Origin: an uncultured bacterium
GTDB lineage: Bacteria; Cyanobacteriota; Vampirovibrionia; Gastranaerophilales; Gastranaerophilaceae
NCBI GenBank assembly: GCA_948964545.1
Contig: CAREDV010000005.1
Location: 1 to 64,000, forward strand
Direction of reading: 5' to 3'
DNA: 64,000 bases
Both the position numbers and the translations under genes were made by a program. A model generated the notes under the pieces. That model had not been told where the DNA came from. It saw only the letters and a list, made by a program, of their open reading frames with translations, and searched no databases. This document shows, piece by piece, positions 1 through 9,267 of this stretch. Each line of letters opens with the position of its first letter. Within the stretch, counting starts at the first letter, position 1.

Positions 1-2911
1 TATCAACGACAATTTCTTTATCTTCAGGTACTACAAGGTTATCATCATCTTCTTCGCCGCCTTGTTTATCTGGATCTTTACCGCCATTTACACCATCATA
101 ATCTGGGTCAAATCCTTGCTGGCTGCCACCATAGTAGTAGTTACGTTCGTTTTCATCTTTACCAATTGCTGTAACATCTTCTGGTCTAACTGCTTTTGCT
201 CTAATCGAAATTGGTTTTAAAGAATTATTAGCATTTTTAATTGTTGTAGTTGAATTGTCTTTTACATAGTATGACGGATTAAATTTATGACCTGTCGAAT
301 TTGCAGGTCCTTCATTTGGAACTTCTCCTCTGTGTTTGCCCATATTGAAGTAATATCCGCCAGCATAAGCATTATCTGCAACAAGTAACAAATCTTGTTC
401 GTGTGCAGGTCTGCCATTGCCTTGACCTTTAATTGTACCGTTTTTAACTACAATAGTAGAATCTGAAGCGTGTTCATATTCAGGATTTTCATTTTCATCC
501 CAATAACTTCCTAAATCTAAAGCAGCAAGCTTAACTTTTGTCGGATGAATATTAGAATTTGTTCCGTAGTAATCTGTTGTATATTTTGCAGTTTCACCTA
601 AGTGGTTAATATACAAGTTTTTACCGCGTGTTGTAATATTAATTTCTTTATTTGCAGTAACTTCATCAATATATGTATCGCCTGAAAATTCAGCGTTAAC
701 ATTACCTGTTCTTGAAATCATTGCGCAAACATTTGTATTAACTTTATTATTGCCGTCATCAAGCCCTTTTACATTAATATCTCCAACAGCGAGCATATCA
801 ACACCTTGAGACGGTTTACGTTCTGGGTCTAAAATATGAGGGTTTCTTGCATCATCACCTGTAAAAATAGGCGATACGCCGTTTTGTCTGAAGGTTAAAG
901 CTTTACCTGTTTCACCGATTTTACCGCTTGCAATCAATGAAATACTAGTACCTTCAACATTTGGTTTATTTTTATCAGCTGCTCTGTTTACAATATCATA
1001 AGCGCCTGCCTGTTTTGTTGCTCCATCTGCAAGAAGAATTACTCTTCCATCTGCTTTAATCTGATCAACACGCATGTCAGTTCCGATACTTGCCATGTTA
1101 ATCAATGATGTATTTGTACCTTTAGTACTGATTGCTTTTATATTTCCAGCAATTTGTGTGTTAACAGATTTTGTCAAATCTCTGGCATTACTTCCAATAC
1201 CTGTGCAAACACCGTCAGCACAAGGTCCGACTTCTGTACCAATTCTGCCGTTAGAAACATTAACATCTAAGTTAGCACCATTTGTAGTTCTGATTAAAGT
1301 CTTGTTAACACCGTTGTTTAATAAATTACCGTTAGTAACCGCAATATTAACCTTAGCATTAGAATCAATATTGTTATCAACATTAGCATGACCGATTGTC
1401 ATGTTAGAATTGCTGTTTTTAAAGTTAACAGCAGCAGAAGCATTTGTGTTTTGAACTTTGCCTTTAATATCCATACCGCCTGCTGCATCATTTTGAACAA
1501 GTATGCTTGAACCAGCATTTTTAACAACACCTGTAGAATCAACAAGTAATTTACCGCCATGGTTTGTAACAGTAATTTTACCTGTATTGTTATGAACATT
1601 ACCCGCAATTGTCATGCCAGAACCTGTACTGTTATTTGTCATTGTTAATGAAGTACCGTTAGAAGTTACTTTGCCTCCATTAGCAACCGTAAATAATCCT
1701 TTGTTGTTAGTAAATGTAGCAGTACCTGTATTATTAGTAACATTTCCTCCAACAAGCAAACCATTTGCACCTGTTGAATTAGTAACAATCAAATTACCGT
1801 TGTTAGTTACGTCACCATTGAGTGCAAGTTTAGTACCTGAACCCTGGTTAGTAAATGTCATTGTACCATTATTTCTAACATCACCTAATGTATCAACAAG
1901 TAATTGCCCGCCATTATTTGTAACAGTTAATTTACCGTTAGCATTATAAAGCTGTCCATTTATATTGATACCATTAGAACCTGTGTTTGTAATAGTAATA
2001 TTACTATTCGATGCAAAGTTTTTAACCTGTGCTCCTGCTCCAATTGACGTACCTGCATTGGATGTGATAGTAATATTGCCGTTTGAATTTGCAAATCCGC
2101 TAGCAGTATTCATATTATCAACATTTACAAGACTATTAAATATTGTATCAATATTAGTAGCAACATTTACAGTCGGATAAGTTAACGAATCAATTGTACT
2201 GTTTGCAACACCTGCATAAACTTTTGCATTGTCACCTATATTAATGGTATCGCCTTTTAAGTCAACATTACCTCTGGCTACAACCCTGCCATTTATAGTT
2301 ATAGGTACAGCATTCGCATTACCATATTGTAAAGTTGACAAATCACGCGGAGTTGTTTGTATCGCTATAGAGTGATTAGCATTTTGAGGTGCAGATTTAG
2401 GCAATCCATTTATTAAATTATCATAAGATGATTGTGTCGGAGCTAAAACTGATAAGTTTCCAACATTTAATACACCGCTTGAACCAACAACCATACCTTT
2501 TGGTGAAACAAAAACTAATTGTCCGTTGCCTTTAAGTGAACCTGCTTGATTCGCAAGTGCATTAACTATACCGTCAATTTTCACTTGATTATTAACAAAA
2601 CTTACAAATGTATTAATATCAGTTGCATTACCATAACCATTTTCTTTAACAGCCAACCATTGGAATATAAAGTTCATAACATCTCCTGAACCTAATTCCA
2701 ATCTATCAAAATTCCTAAAACCAACATCACCGTTATATGCGTCAGGATACATATTATATGCGCCATTAGAGTCTGGATTGATTGGATTCTTATTACCGTC
2801 AGTTACAATTGACGCTGCAAGAACTTGAAATGCAAATGACTGTTGCATTACAAGCAACAAACTTAATATAAATGATATTATTCTTTTTTTGTTAAATTTG
2901 ACTTTGTTCAT
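1..2911 (-). CDS. Filamentous-haemagglutinin-like secreted protein, 3' end outside the window
   Basis: The frame is open from the ATG at 2911 to the window edge, about 970 codons, so the C-terminus is missing. A basic N-terminus and hydrophobic stretch form a signal peptide ending near residues 27-34. Residues about 35-200 resemble the haemagglutinin/TPS secretion domain, including the segment QLVFVSPKGMVVGSSG and then VLNVGNLSVLAP. From roughly residue 300 to 510 there are imperfect repeats of about 28 residues rich in VTNNG and similar blocks, as in beta-helical adhesins. The stretch near position 60-1 becomes acidic and Gly/Asp rich. A GAGG ribosome site lies 7 nt before the ATG. No transporter partner is visible here. 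Assignment to the TPS-like exoprotein class is fairly safe; ligand and export route are unknown. Confidence 0.8.
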   Translation of the reverse strand, partial: MNKVKFNKKRIISFILSLLLVMQQSFAFQVLAASIVTDGNKNPINPDSNGAYNMYPDAYNGDVGFRNFDRLELGSGDVMNFIFQWLAVKENGYGNATDINTFVSFVNNQVKIDGIVNALANQAGSLKGNGQLVFVSPKGMVVGSSGVLNVGNLSVLAPTQSSYDNLINGLPKSAPQNANHSIAIQTTPRDLSTLQYGNANAVPITINGRVVARGNVDLKGDTINIGDNAKVYAGVANSTIDSLTYPTVNVATNIDTIFNSLVNVDNMNTASGFANSNGNITITSNAGTSIGAGAQVKNFASNSNITITNTGSNGININGQLYNANGKLTVTNNGGQLLVDTLGDVRNNGTMTFTNQGSGTKLALNGDVTNNGNLIVTNSTGANGLLVGGNVTNNTGTATFTNNKGLFTVANGGKVTSNGTSLTMTNNSTGSGMTIAGNVHNNTGKITVTNHGGKLLVDSTGVVKNAGSSILVQNDAAGGMDIKGKVQNTNASAAVNFKNSNSNMTIGHANVDNNIDSNAKVNIAVTNGNLLNNGVNKTLIRTTNGANLDVNVSNGRIGTEVGPCADGVCTGIGSNARDLTKSVNTQIAGNIKAISTKGTNTSLINMASIGTDMRVDQIKADGRVILLADGATKQAGAYDIVNRAADKNKPNVEGTSISLIASGKIGETGKALTFRQNGVSPIFTGDDARNPHILDPERKPSQGVDMLAVGDINVKGLDDGNNKVNTNVCAMISRTGNVNAEFSGDTYIDEVTANKEINITTRGKNLYINHLGETAKYTTDYYGTNSNIHPTKVKLAALDLGSYWDENENPEYEHASDSTIVVKNGTIKGQGNGRPAHEQDLLLVADNAYAGGYYFNMGKHRGEVPNEGPANSTGHKFNPSYYVKDNSTTTIKNANNSLKPISIRAKAVRPEDVTAIGKDENERNYYYGGSQQGFDPDYDGVNGGKDPDKQGGEEDDDNLVVPEDKEIVVD

Positions 2912-3005
2912 TTTTAACCTCGCACATGACACTTATAATCATGTAAACGGTTTATTTTCTTAAAACTTTACTATTTTAAACTTCGTTTTTACAAAAGTTT
3001 ATAAT

Positions 3006-5522
3006 TTAATTCGACAATCTCGGTTGTCCGCCATTAAGTTTTGTTATTAACTCATTAATTGTACCAGTACTCAAAATAGCTGACTTGTTATAACCCGCAA
3101 ATCCTCTTGGTTGTATTAACCAAAACGCATTTGAAGTTTCATTACCATTAACATTTTGATCAGTAGCTTCTAATTGGAATAACTCAACATTATTTGCCTT
3201 AATTGATATGCCATCATGTGCATGGTCAACAACACTTACCAGTTTATAAATTACAGCATTTAAAGCCAAATTTCTTGGTAACTGACCTTTACGTTTTGCC
3301 TCATCAATTTCAGCTTGAGTTAATTTTTCATATCTGTACTCATGCATGTCTTGATATTGATTACTATGATCAAAACCTCTAATAATATCAGGTTGTTGAG
3401 TAACGGGGGTATTAGGATCTTTCATCTCTGTTAGAACTTCCCCGCTTAATCCTTCAGCGAAGTCATATGTAGTATTAGGTGAATGAGTACCGGTTGCCCC
3501 AGAACGACTTAAACCACCCCAATCTTTTCCGGTAAATGCATTTATGCGATATGCCTGCGGAGCTACTATATTCATATTTCCTGTAACCTGATTATCAGGT
3601 TTATTTAGTTTGATCGGACCGCGTTTTTTCAAATCATTAAGCCATACAGCAGCTTCTTCTTTATTTAAGTATTTTGAATCATATCCACCATTATATTGCC
3701 AATCAGTTAAAAATTCTGTTTTATGGAATTGACCGTCTTCATCAACATAATATTCTACAATTTTACATGCTAAGGTAAATTCATCAGTACCAGGCTTTAT
3801 ACCTGCAAGTATAGCAACATTTTCAGGAATATAATTTGATGAATGTTCAGCTTGAGGGTCACCCGGTTTTTGAGTTAAACTATCTTGACCTTTTGTTTGT
3901 AAAATTTGTGATAAATTGCCACGGAATACATCAGCTTCATTACCATTAATACCTTGGTCTATAGCGCTATTCAATACTGCAGCCCCGGTTGTTATTAATG
4001 CACTAGGTAAAACAGCAGATATTTTAGCTTCACTAAAGGCTGTAGCTGTTTGAGAATCTGAAGCAAAAGCACCCGGAATATGATGTAAACATTGAACTAC
4101 ACCATTATATGGGATTTGCATTACAACTTCACCATTAACCATATAATCGACAGAACCAGAATATGGAGTTTCTCCGGTAATATCTTGGGCATCAACTCTA
4201 GCTTCAGCATGTGCAGTTGCACTATTTGAATCTGAATCGCTACGACTTAAAGCTGCACCAAATACAGCACCTAATGCTCCAGCCGGTAAACCATCCAATA
4301 ATGCTTTGCCCCAGTTAATTTGACCTTCCCAGTCAAAGCCCATATTTTCTATATCTTTTTTATCTAAACCAAGTTCTCTGGAAGCTCTTTTTTCTGTTCC
4401 TTCCATATTTCTTTTTTGGAATAATTTTTGGAAAAAATTACCTTTCTTAGCAGATTTATTTACTTGACCATCGGTACCAACAACATAATCCATCATAAAT
4501 TGATAGAATGCGTTTTTCTTTTCATCAGGAACATTACCATTTTCATCAAAGATAGCATTATACATTGCCAATTGTTCCGTTTCTGAAGCATTTGGATTTA
4601 CAGCTAATGCCTGATCTTTACTATAAGCCAAAACAGCATTTCTTATTTTATTTTGTTGATCTTTTTTAAGATCACCCCAATGCCAATCATTCATTTTTTG
4701 AATTGCATTATTTATACGTTTTGTACTCTTATCAACATTTTTCTTAAATTTTTTCATATGTTTTATCAAATCATGAGCACCAGTTCTAGCATTCAATATT
4801 CTTTGTTCTTCTTCAGTAGGCTGATAACTTGGATCTTGTGCTCGTTTTCGTTCTATATTTTCTTCAACTCTTAAAATTTGAGCATTTTGTGCAGCAACAA
4901 CTGTTTCAGCACTTTTTTGTGATTGTCCTTGAGCTACAAGTTCTGCTATTCTATCTTGTCTTGACTTTCCATAGAAACCTTCAAACAAAAGTTCTTTTTC
5001 AAGTTCTTTCCAAGCTTTACCCTCATTCAAAGAACCATCCTTTTTATATAATTTTGAATATTTTGCTTGAGGAAACATCTGTTTTAATTGTTCTAAAAAC
5101 TGATTTTCAGGTACCTTAGGTTGTGGAGTAAAAGGCTCTACTTTTGCGTACCTATCTATATCCAATAATAAAACATTGTCAGCTCTACCCTGTCTATTAG
5201 CAGGATCTGCATCATGTATATCCAATTTTTCTTTTATTCTATCTATATCAATGCCTAAAGGATTATCAAGCAAAGCTATAATTTCATTAGCATCATAACC
5301 ATGTTGTGCCAGATATACTGTAAAATTTGTTTTACCATTTTCTGTACTTAAATCATATTCTGTACCATTAATGGTAATTTTCATTTCATCTTTACCACGT
5401 AAAGCTTCTTGTAAAGCCTCTCCAGTAAGCACTTGAGATTTTTCAGCATCACTTAAATGATCATAAGTAGCTTCTGTAATAGCCTGTCCCTTGTAAATAC
5501 CAAATATTTGTGGTGAACTCAT
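3006..5522 (-). CDS. Large hypothetical protein, 838 aa
   Basis: I do not recognise this family. I chose the ATG at 5522 because AAAGGA lies 6 nt upstream; a start 8 codons earlier has no such site. The N-terminal 400 residues are charged and helical, with a lysine-rich coiled-coil-like part near residues 225-300. A Gly/Ala-rich hydrophobic stretch follows around residue 415 (LPAGALGAVFGAALS). The C-terminal half reads as a globular, polar domain with no known motif. There is no signal peptide. It lies 94 bp upstream of the haemagglutinin-like gene on the same strand, so the two could be co-transcribed, but a function linked to that protein is only a guess. Confidence 0.6.
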   Translation of the reverse strand: MSSPQIFGIYKGQAITEATYDHLSDAEKSQVLTGEALQEALRGKDEMKITINGTEYDLSTENGKTNFTVYLAQHGYDANEIIALLDNPLGIDIDRIKEKLDIHDADPANRQGRADNVLLLDIDRYAKVEPFTPQPKVPENQFLEQLKQMFPQAKYSKLYKKDGSLNEGKAWKELEKELLFEGFYGKSRQDRIAELVAQGQSQKSAETVVAAQNAQILRVEENIERKRAQDPSYQPTEEEQRILNARTGAHDLIKHMKKFKKNVDKSTKRINNAIQKMNDWHWGDLKKDQQNKIRNAVLAYSKDQALAVNPNASETEQLAMYNAIFDENGNVPDEKKNAFYQFMMDYVVGTDGQVNKSAKKGNFFQKLFQKRNMEGTEKRASRELGLDKKDIENMGFDWEGQINWGKALLDGLPAGALGAVFGAALSRSDSDSNSATAHAEARVDAQDITGETPYSGSVDYMVNGEVVMQIPYNGVVQCLHHIPGAFASDSQTATAFSEAKISAVLPSALITTGAAVLNSAIDQGINGNEADVFRGNLSQILQTKGQDSLTQKPGDPQAEHSSNYIPENVAILAGIKPGTDEFTLACKIVEYYVDEDGQFHKTEFLTDWQYNGGYDSKYLNKEEAAVWLNDLKKRGPIKLNKPDNQVTGNMNIVAPQAYRINAFTGKDWGGLSRSGATGTHSPNTTYDFAEGLSGEVLTEMKDPNTPVTQQPDIIRGFDHSNQYQDMHEYRYEKLTQAEIDEAKRKGQLPRNLALNAVIYKLVSVVDHAHDGISIKANNVELFQLEATDQNVNGNETSNAFWLIQPRGFAGYNKSAILSTGTINELITKLNGGQPRLSN

Positions 5523-5813
5523 GACAAATCCTTTCTCAGTTTGCACACTGAAAATTGTACTTATACTTTCTCTTACTCATGTAAAAACATTTTTTAACCT
5601 GAAATTGCGCTCATGGTAACATTCTTTACAATTTTTACTGTCAAAATGCCCGCTTTCACACGAATATAGAGCTTTTTTACCTTTTACATTTCGTAATATT
5701 ATATACTCTTTAAATATATAATATATACATTACAGAACCTATACAATTTTTGTACACATTCTACACATGTCATATCGACACAAATTTTTAAAACTTTAAT
5801 TTTATAATTTAAG

Positions 5814-6664
5814 TTGTTACATTTGTTTACAAAACAAAAACATATTAATTCTGGTGCAAAGATAGACTATATAAGTTGTTCTTATGGAAATAAAATAAAA
5901 AAACAAATAATTGAAGAGGGTTTGAAAAAATATGGACTAAATCTGGAACAGTTGAAATGCCAAGACTTGAATAGTTCAGCAATATTACCTGATCAAATGT
6001 TACTTTCACAATTTGCAAGTAAAAATCCAAATGTTAGAATTTTACAAGCAGCTGGCAATGAAGGAGCTAAATATGTTTCAGAGCAATTAATGGTTGGAAA
6101 CATACATGGTGTAGGATCTTTATCACCTACTGGAAAAGTATCTAGCTTTTCTTCTAGCAGAAATAGATGTTACACTCGACATTATGAGCTTGGAGAATAT
6201 TCTTATACAGCTACAACACATGATATAAGTTTAACTGGCGGTTGAACTACCGAAATACCTTTTGCGGATAGCGTTGCTGATGATGTTATTAAGTTCCATG
6301 GCAAAAAACCTAAAATAGCATCAAGCGAAGATGCAGAAAAATTAAAAGCTCTAGAAAAAGCTTATATTAAGTCAGAAGAATCTCACAAAATAGCATTAGA
6401 GAAGTGGGAAAACTATATTAATAAATTATCTTCAGAAGGTAAAATGATAGTTACAGATGGGGAATATTATTTGCCATATAACTGGTTAAAATGCATATGT
6501 AGATGTTTTGAAAATCCACCCCCTACAAATTTATATTAGATAATAATGGGAATCTAATACTTTCTGATTATTCTTTAATGGAAACTTTAAATGAAACATC
6601 ATTTTCAACACCAATTCGTAGTGCCAAACTAGCTCTTAATAATATGCTAGAAGGTATTCTATAA
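5814..6664 (+). pseudogene. Remnant of a subtilisin-like (S8) serine protease
   Basis: The first open part (5814-6242) contains ILQAAGNEGA, the oxyanion-hole Asn region of S8 peptidases, followed by a stretch resembling the core after it. No catalytic Asp or His segment is visible, so the N-terminus appears lost. The frame stops at TGA 6243-6245 in the context GG*TTEIP, where Trp (TGG) would fit. It then stays open for 97 codons in the same frame to TAG at about 6539. Reading continues sensibly to TAA 6662-6664 only if one nucleotide is added in the C5 run near 6521 (CCACCCCCTAC). Two independent lesions plus the missing N-terminus make this a decaying gene. The S8 assignment rests on one short motif. 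Confidence 0.6.
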
Positions 6665-6770
6665 ATTTTAATATTAAAAAATTGTATAAGATGTTGTTAT
6701 TTGTACCAAAACTTTTTAAAACATAATTTGCACATACTTTTTTGAAGCTTAAAACTTAGTAAAAAAAATA

Positions 6771-6800
6771 AAAAGACCGATTCTAAAATCGGTCTTTTTT
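6771..6800. terminator. Bidirectional intrinsic terminator beside attL
   Basis: AAAGACCGATT and its reverse complement AATCGGTCTTT form a strong stem around a short loop, with A and T runs on the two sides. It adjoins the displaced 3' end of tRNA-Ala at 6802-6843, so before integration it was probably the terminator of that tRNA gene (inference). Confidence 0.85.
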
Positions 6801-6801
6801 A

Positions 6802-6843
6802 TAAATGGTGGAGGTTAGGAGATTCGAACTCCTGACCCCCTGC
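6802..6843 (-). repeat. attL: 42-bp copy of the 3' end of tRNA-Ala
   Basis: This 42-bp stretch is identical to 24761-24802, the 3' end of the intact tRNA-Ala(TGC) gene, including CCA and the whole T arm. After one mismatch at 6844 the match resumes for 8 nt (6845-6852 with 24804-24811) and then ends. This is the expected footprint of a tyrosine integrase that recombines in a tRNA gene, with the displaced 3' fragment at the distal end. Confidence 0.93.
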
Positions 6844-7223
6844 GTGCAAAGCGGAAACGAGCTATTTTCAGACTTTTTCAGCTTTTATCACAATTTGTCA
6901 GAATTGTTGTTTTGCCTACGTTTTACCCTGATTTGCATTTTCATTGATTATCAGAATTTATCATCATTTATCAGAATTGTTGCAACAAAAATGTAACAAG
7001 ATTTTCCGACCCACTCATTTAGCCTCCTTTGGGCTGACCCCCAAATTTTGTAAACACACAGGCGGGGGAGGGGGCTTTTTTATATATAGATAAATATAAA
7101 CGAAACCGCAGAAAAATTTTGCATTTTTTGAAAAATTAAAAGTGCTAACTTTTGCAACAGAAGAGCTTTAAATTTTTTCTTACTAATTATAATTCATTTA
7201 TACATAACAAAGAAGGATTGATT
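6844..7223. other. Left end of the tRNA-Ala element, no gene; candidate arm-type repeats
   Basis: No convincing gene lies here. Just inside attL are four near-identical 12-mers: TTATCACAATTT at 6885, TTGTCAGAATTG at 6895, TTATCAGAATTT at 6948 and TTATCAGAATTG at 6968. Repeats like these beside an attachment site suit arm-type binding sites for integrase or excisionase (inference). A G-rich stretch ending in a T run lies at 7060-7082. The motif TTGCAACAAA at about 6978-6989 recurs near the other end at 24640-24660. Confidence 0.45.
7145..7159 (+). repeat. 15-bp direct repeat, left copy, flanking the restriction cassette
   Basis: CTAACTTTTGCAACA occurs here and again at 13781-13795 in the same orientation. 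The two copies bracket the block containing the small zinc protein, OLD nuclease, methylase, restriction enzyme and DUF262 gene. It may be a scar of cassette insertion or a recombination site (inference). Confidence 0.5.
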
Positions 7224-7415
7224 ATGGATAAAAAAATTATTAAAAACTGTATAAGATGTAAACATTGTGGTGATGTAATAGAATCAGAAACTACACACGA
7301 TTTTAAATTCTGCTCTTGCGGTAAAGTTGCAATAGACGGGGGACACAGTTACTTAAAAAGAAGTGACAATCCTAATGATTGGGAAGAATTAAGCGAAACA
7401 GTAGAAAATTCCTAA
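7224..7415 (+). CDS. Small zinc-ribbon-like protein, 63 aa
   Basis: The start is the ATG at 7224, preceded by AAGGA 7 nt upstream; a longer reading to 7152 has no ribosome site. The protein carries CIRCKHCG near the N-terminus and CSCG about 20 residues later, so four or five cysteines that could hold one zinc. It resembles short uncharacterised proteins of the DUF7695 type, which share a similar Cys pattern and a GGHSYLKR-like turn; I am not certain of that name. It converges on the OLD nuclease gene with a 4-bp overlap. Function unknown. Confidence 0.6.
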   Translation: MDKKIIKNCIRCKHCGDVIESETTHDFKFCSCGKVAIDGGHSYLKRSDNPNDWEELSETVENS

Positions 7416-9256
7416 AATTTAGTATCAATAAAATCTAAAATGGTTTTGATGTTATTTTTACTATCTTGAGAGAATCCAAATGCTTGCTGGGTAAGATACA
7501 GTTCTTGCAATGTTCTATTAAAAGTTTTTTTATTATAAGTTTTACTGCTTGGATTTAAAATTTGTTGAATAGCTATTTTATCATCTTTTGTAATATAATC
7601 TTCTAATTTCGCAGGCTTAGGCAATCCGGAAATATCTTGATATGTATAGATTTTATCTTTTATTATATCGCCAAACTGATCAAGGTATTCTTTTTTTGCA
7701 TCAATACCAGCTTTATCACCATCTAAGATAATTATAAACTTTTTCCCCCAAGCTAAATAATGTTGTATTAATGGATATAATTTTTCACAAGACAAGCCTG
7801 GTAAGAATTTATAGCTGTTATTTTCTTTGTTAAATATAAATTCTTCAAAATATTTAAATGTATAAAAATCATTCTTGCCTTCAAGCATTACTACATCTGG
7901 AACCATATCTAACTGAGACGGTTTATAATCGATTATATCTAGTACCGGTTTGAAATAACTTGTTTGATCTGGATACTCTGAAATAAACTGTCTATATGGA
8001 TGAATGGTTATTTTTGTTTTCTTTGGAGAAAATTCATCAATATTTTCATCAGTTTCGTATGATAAACCTTCATTTTTAACAATATAGGTTGTTTCTAGCC
8101 ATTTAGGATTTATTAAATATTGGCTATGTGTTGTATAAATAAATTTACAATCATCTTTCGCCATTTCTCCCAAACTTCTTTGTAATCGTAATTGAGCTGT
8201 TGTATGAAGATTTGAAGCGGGCTCATCCAACAGAAATAAAATATTATTGGATTTTCTACTTCTATAACCTCTATATTTTGTAAATAATAAAAATGCAAAA
8301 AACCATCTAAAACCAAGAGATCTTTGGTTAATTGAAAAATAACCATCATCTTCTATTAAAAACTCTAGATAGACTTTATTAATTTCTTTATCAATTTTAG
8401 CTTCAACTAAGATTCTTTTATTCGCAATTTTTCTCTTGAAAATTTCGTTCCAAGCTCCAAGGATATTATTATTAAGTTCTTTAGATAAATCCAATAAAAC
8501 TTTTCTCAAACTATTTTCGTCATTATCATCACCAGATCGTTTTCTATCGATGATATGAACTTGAATATTTAAATCTTGATTTAAAGAATCTAGTAAATCT
8601 TGAATTATTTCTTTGTAGAAAGCATGTTCTTTTTGTTTTTTAGTGTCCCCTGTAATATCTTCTAGATATATTTTTTCCGGAAAATCAAAAAGAAAATTAG
8701 GGAAATATAGTATAGTAGGTAGTAAATTGTCTCTTATATACGAAACTATGCATTGCCAAGTTTCTGACTCTGCGTCTAAAGTTATTATTTTTTTACTTCT
8801 GCCTTTTATTTTACCAACTAATTTTATAGTCCAAAAATTATTTGTTTTTGTGCATTTAGAATTTTCAAAGGATTTTGATTTTTTTATTTCAATTTCACCT
8901 ATTTGTTCTGTTAAAATAAAATTACAATTTTCTTCTGCATATTTTTTTATTTTTATTTCATCTCTTATGCTTAATTTTAGAGTTGCAGCCACAGATGAGC
9001 ATTTACTAAAATTAGAAGTTTCTCCAATAGGAATTAATTCATAATCGTCCTGAATAGTTTGAAAACCTAGACATTCGATTGTATCTTTTGATTCTTGAGA
9101 ATAACTCCAGAAGTTTAAGGCCTCTAATACTGTCGTTTTTCCACTCTCATTAAGTCCGATTAGTGTAAAAATATTTGCAGATGGAACTTGATTTAAATTT
9201 AATATAGTATCTTCAATACCTTTAAAATTTTGGATACGAAATTTTAAAAAATTCAT
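7412..9256 (-). CDS. OLD-family ATP-dependent nuclease (AAA ATPase plus TOPRIM)
   Basis: The 614-residue protein opens with an SMC/RecF-like ATPase. Walker A is GLNESGKT at residues 34-41 and Walker B LFLLDEPAS near residue 340. A C-terminal TOPRIM domain follows, with the acidic residue in VVMLEGKND near 455 and the DGD motif ILDGDKAG near 512. This order is that of OLD (overcoming lysogenization defect) nucleases, which defend against phage. It starts 11 bp after the methylase gene on the same strand, so the two probably form one operon. No UvrD-like GajB partner is adjacent, so it is not a complete Gabija system here; it is either a stand-alone OLD or an accessory to the restriction system. 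Family assignment is strong, its target is unknown. Confidence 0.9.
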   Translation of the reverse strand: MNFLKFRIQNFKGIEDTILNLNQVPSANIFTLIGLNESGKTTVLEALNFWSYSQESKDTIECLGFQTIQDDYELIPIGETSNFSKCSSVAATLKLSIRDEIKIKKYAEENCNFILTEQIGEIEIKKSKSFENSKCTKTNNFWTIKLVGKIKGRSKKIITLDAESETWQCIVSYIRDNLLPTILYFPNFLFDFPEKIYLEDITGDTKKQKEHAFYKEIIQDLLDSLNQDLNIQVHIIDRKRSGDDNDENSLRKVLLDLSKELNNNILGAWNEIFKRKIANKRILVEAKIDKEINKVYLEFLIEDDGYFSINQRSLGFRWFFAFLLFTKYRGYRSRKSNNILFLLDEPASNLHTTAQLRLQRSLGEMAKDDCKFIYTTHSQYLINPKWLETTYIVKNEGLSYETDENIDEFSPKKTKITIHPYRQFISEYPDQTSYFKPVLDIIDYKPSQLDMVPDVVMLEGKNDFYTFKYFEEFIFNKENNSYKFLPGLSCEKLYPLIQHYLAWGKKFIIILDGDKAGIDAKKEYLDQFGDIIKDKIYTYQDISGLPKPAKLEDYITKDDKIAIQQILNPSSKTYNKKTFNRTLQELYLTQQAFGFSQDSKNNIKTILDFIDTKF

Positions 9257-9267
9257 GTAACCCTCGC

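Noticed and set aside
1480..2000. CRISPR-like or tandem DNA repeats within the haemagglutinin-like gene
   Set aside because: The repeats are imperfect at DNA level and in frame; they are protein repeats of a beta-helical adhesin.
6805..6996. 63-codon reading frame across the attachment site
   Set aside because: Its first third is translated tRNA sequence (MVEVRRFELLTPC), a common spurious frame, and it has no ribosome site.
7060..7082. G-quadruplex in the G-rich stretch near the left end of the element
   Set aside because: Only two or three usable G tracts are present; a partial terminator hairpin explains it as well.
7412..9256. Gabija system (GajA)
   Set aside because: The ATPase-TOPRIM layout fits, but no UvrD-like GajB gene is adjacent; pcrA at 39643-42144 is a core helicase far away.
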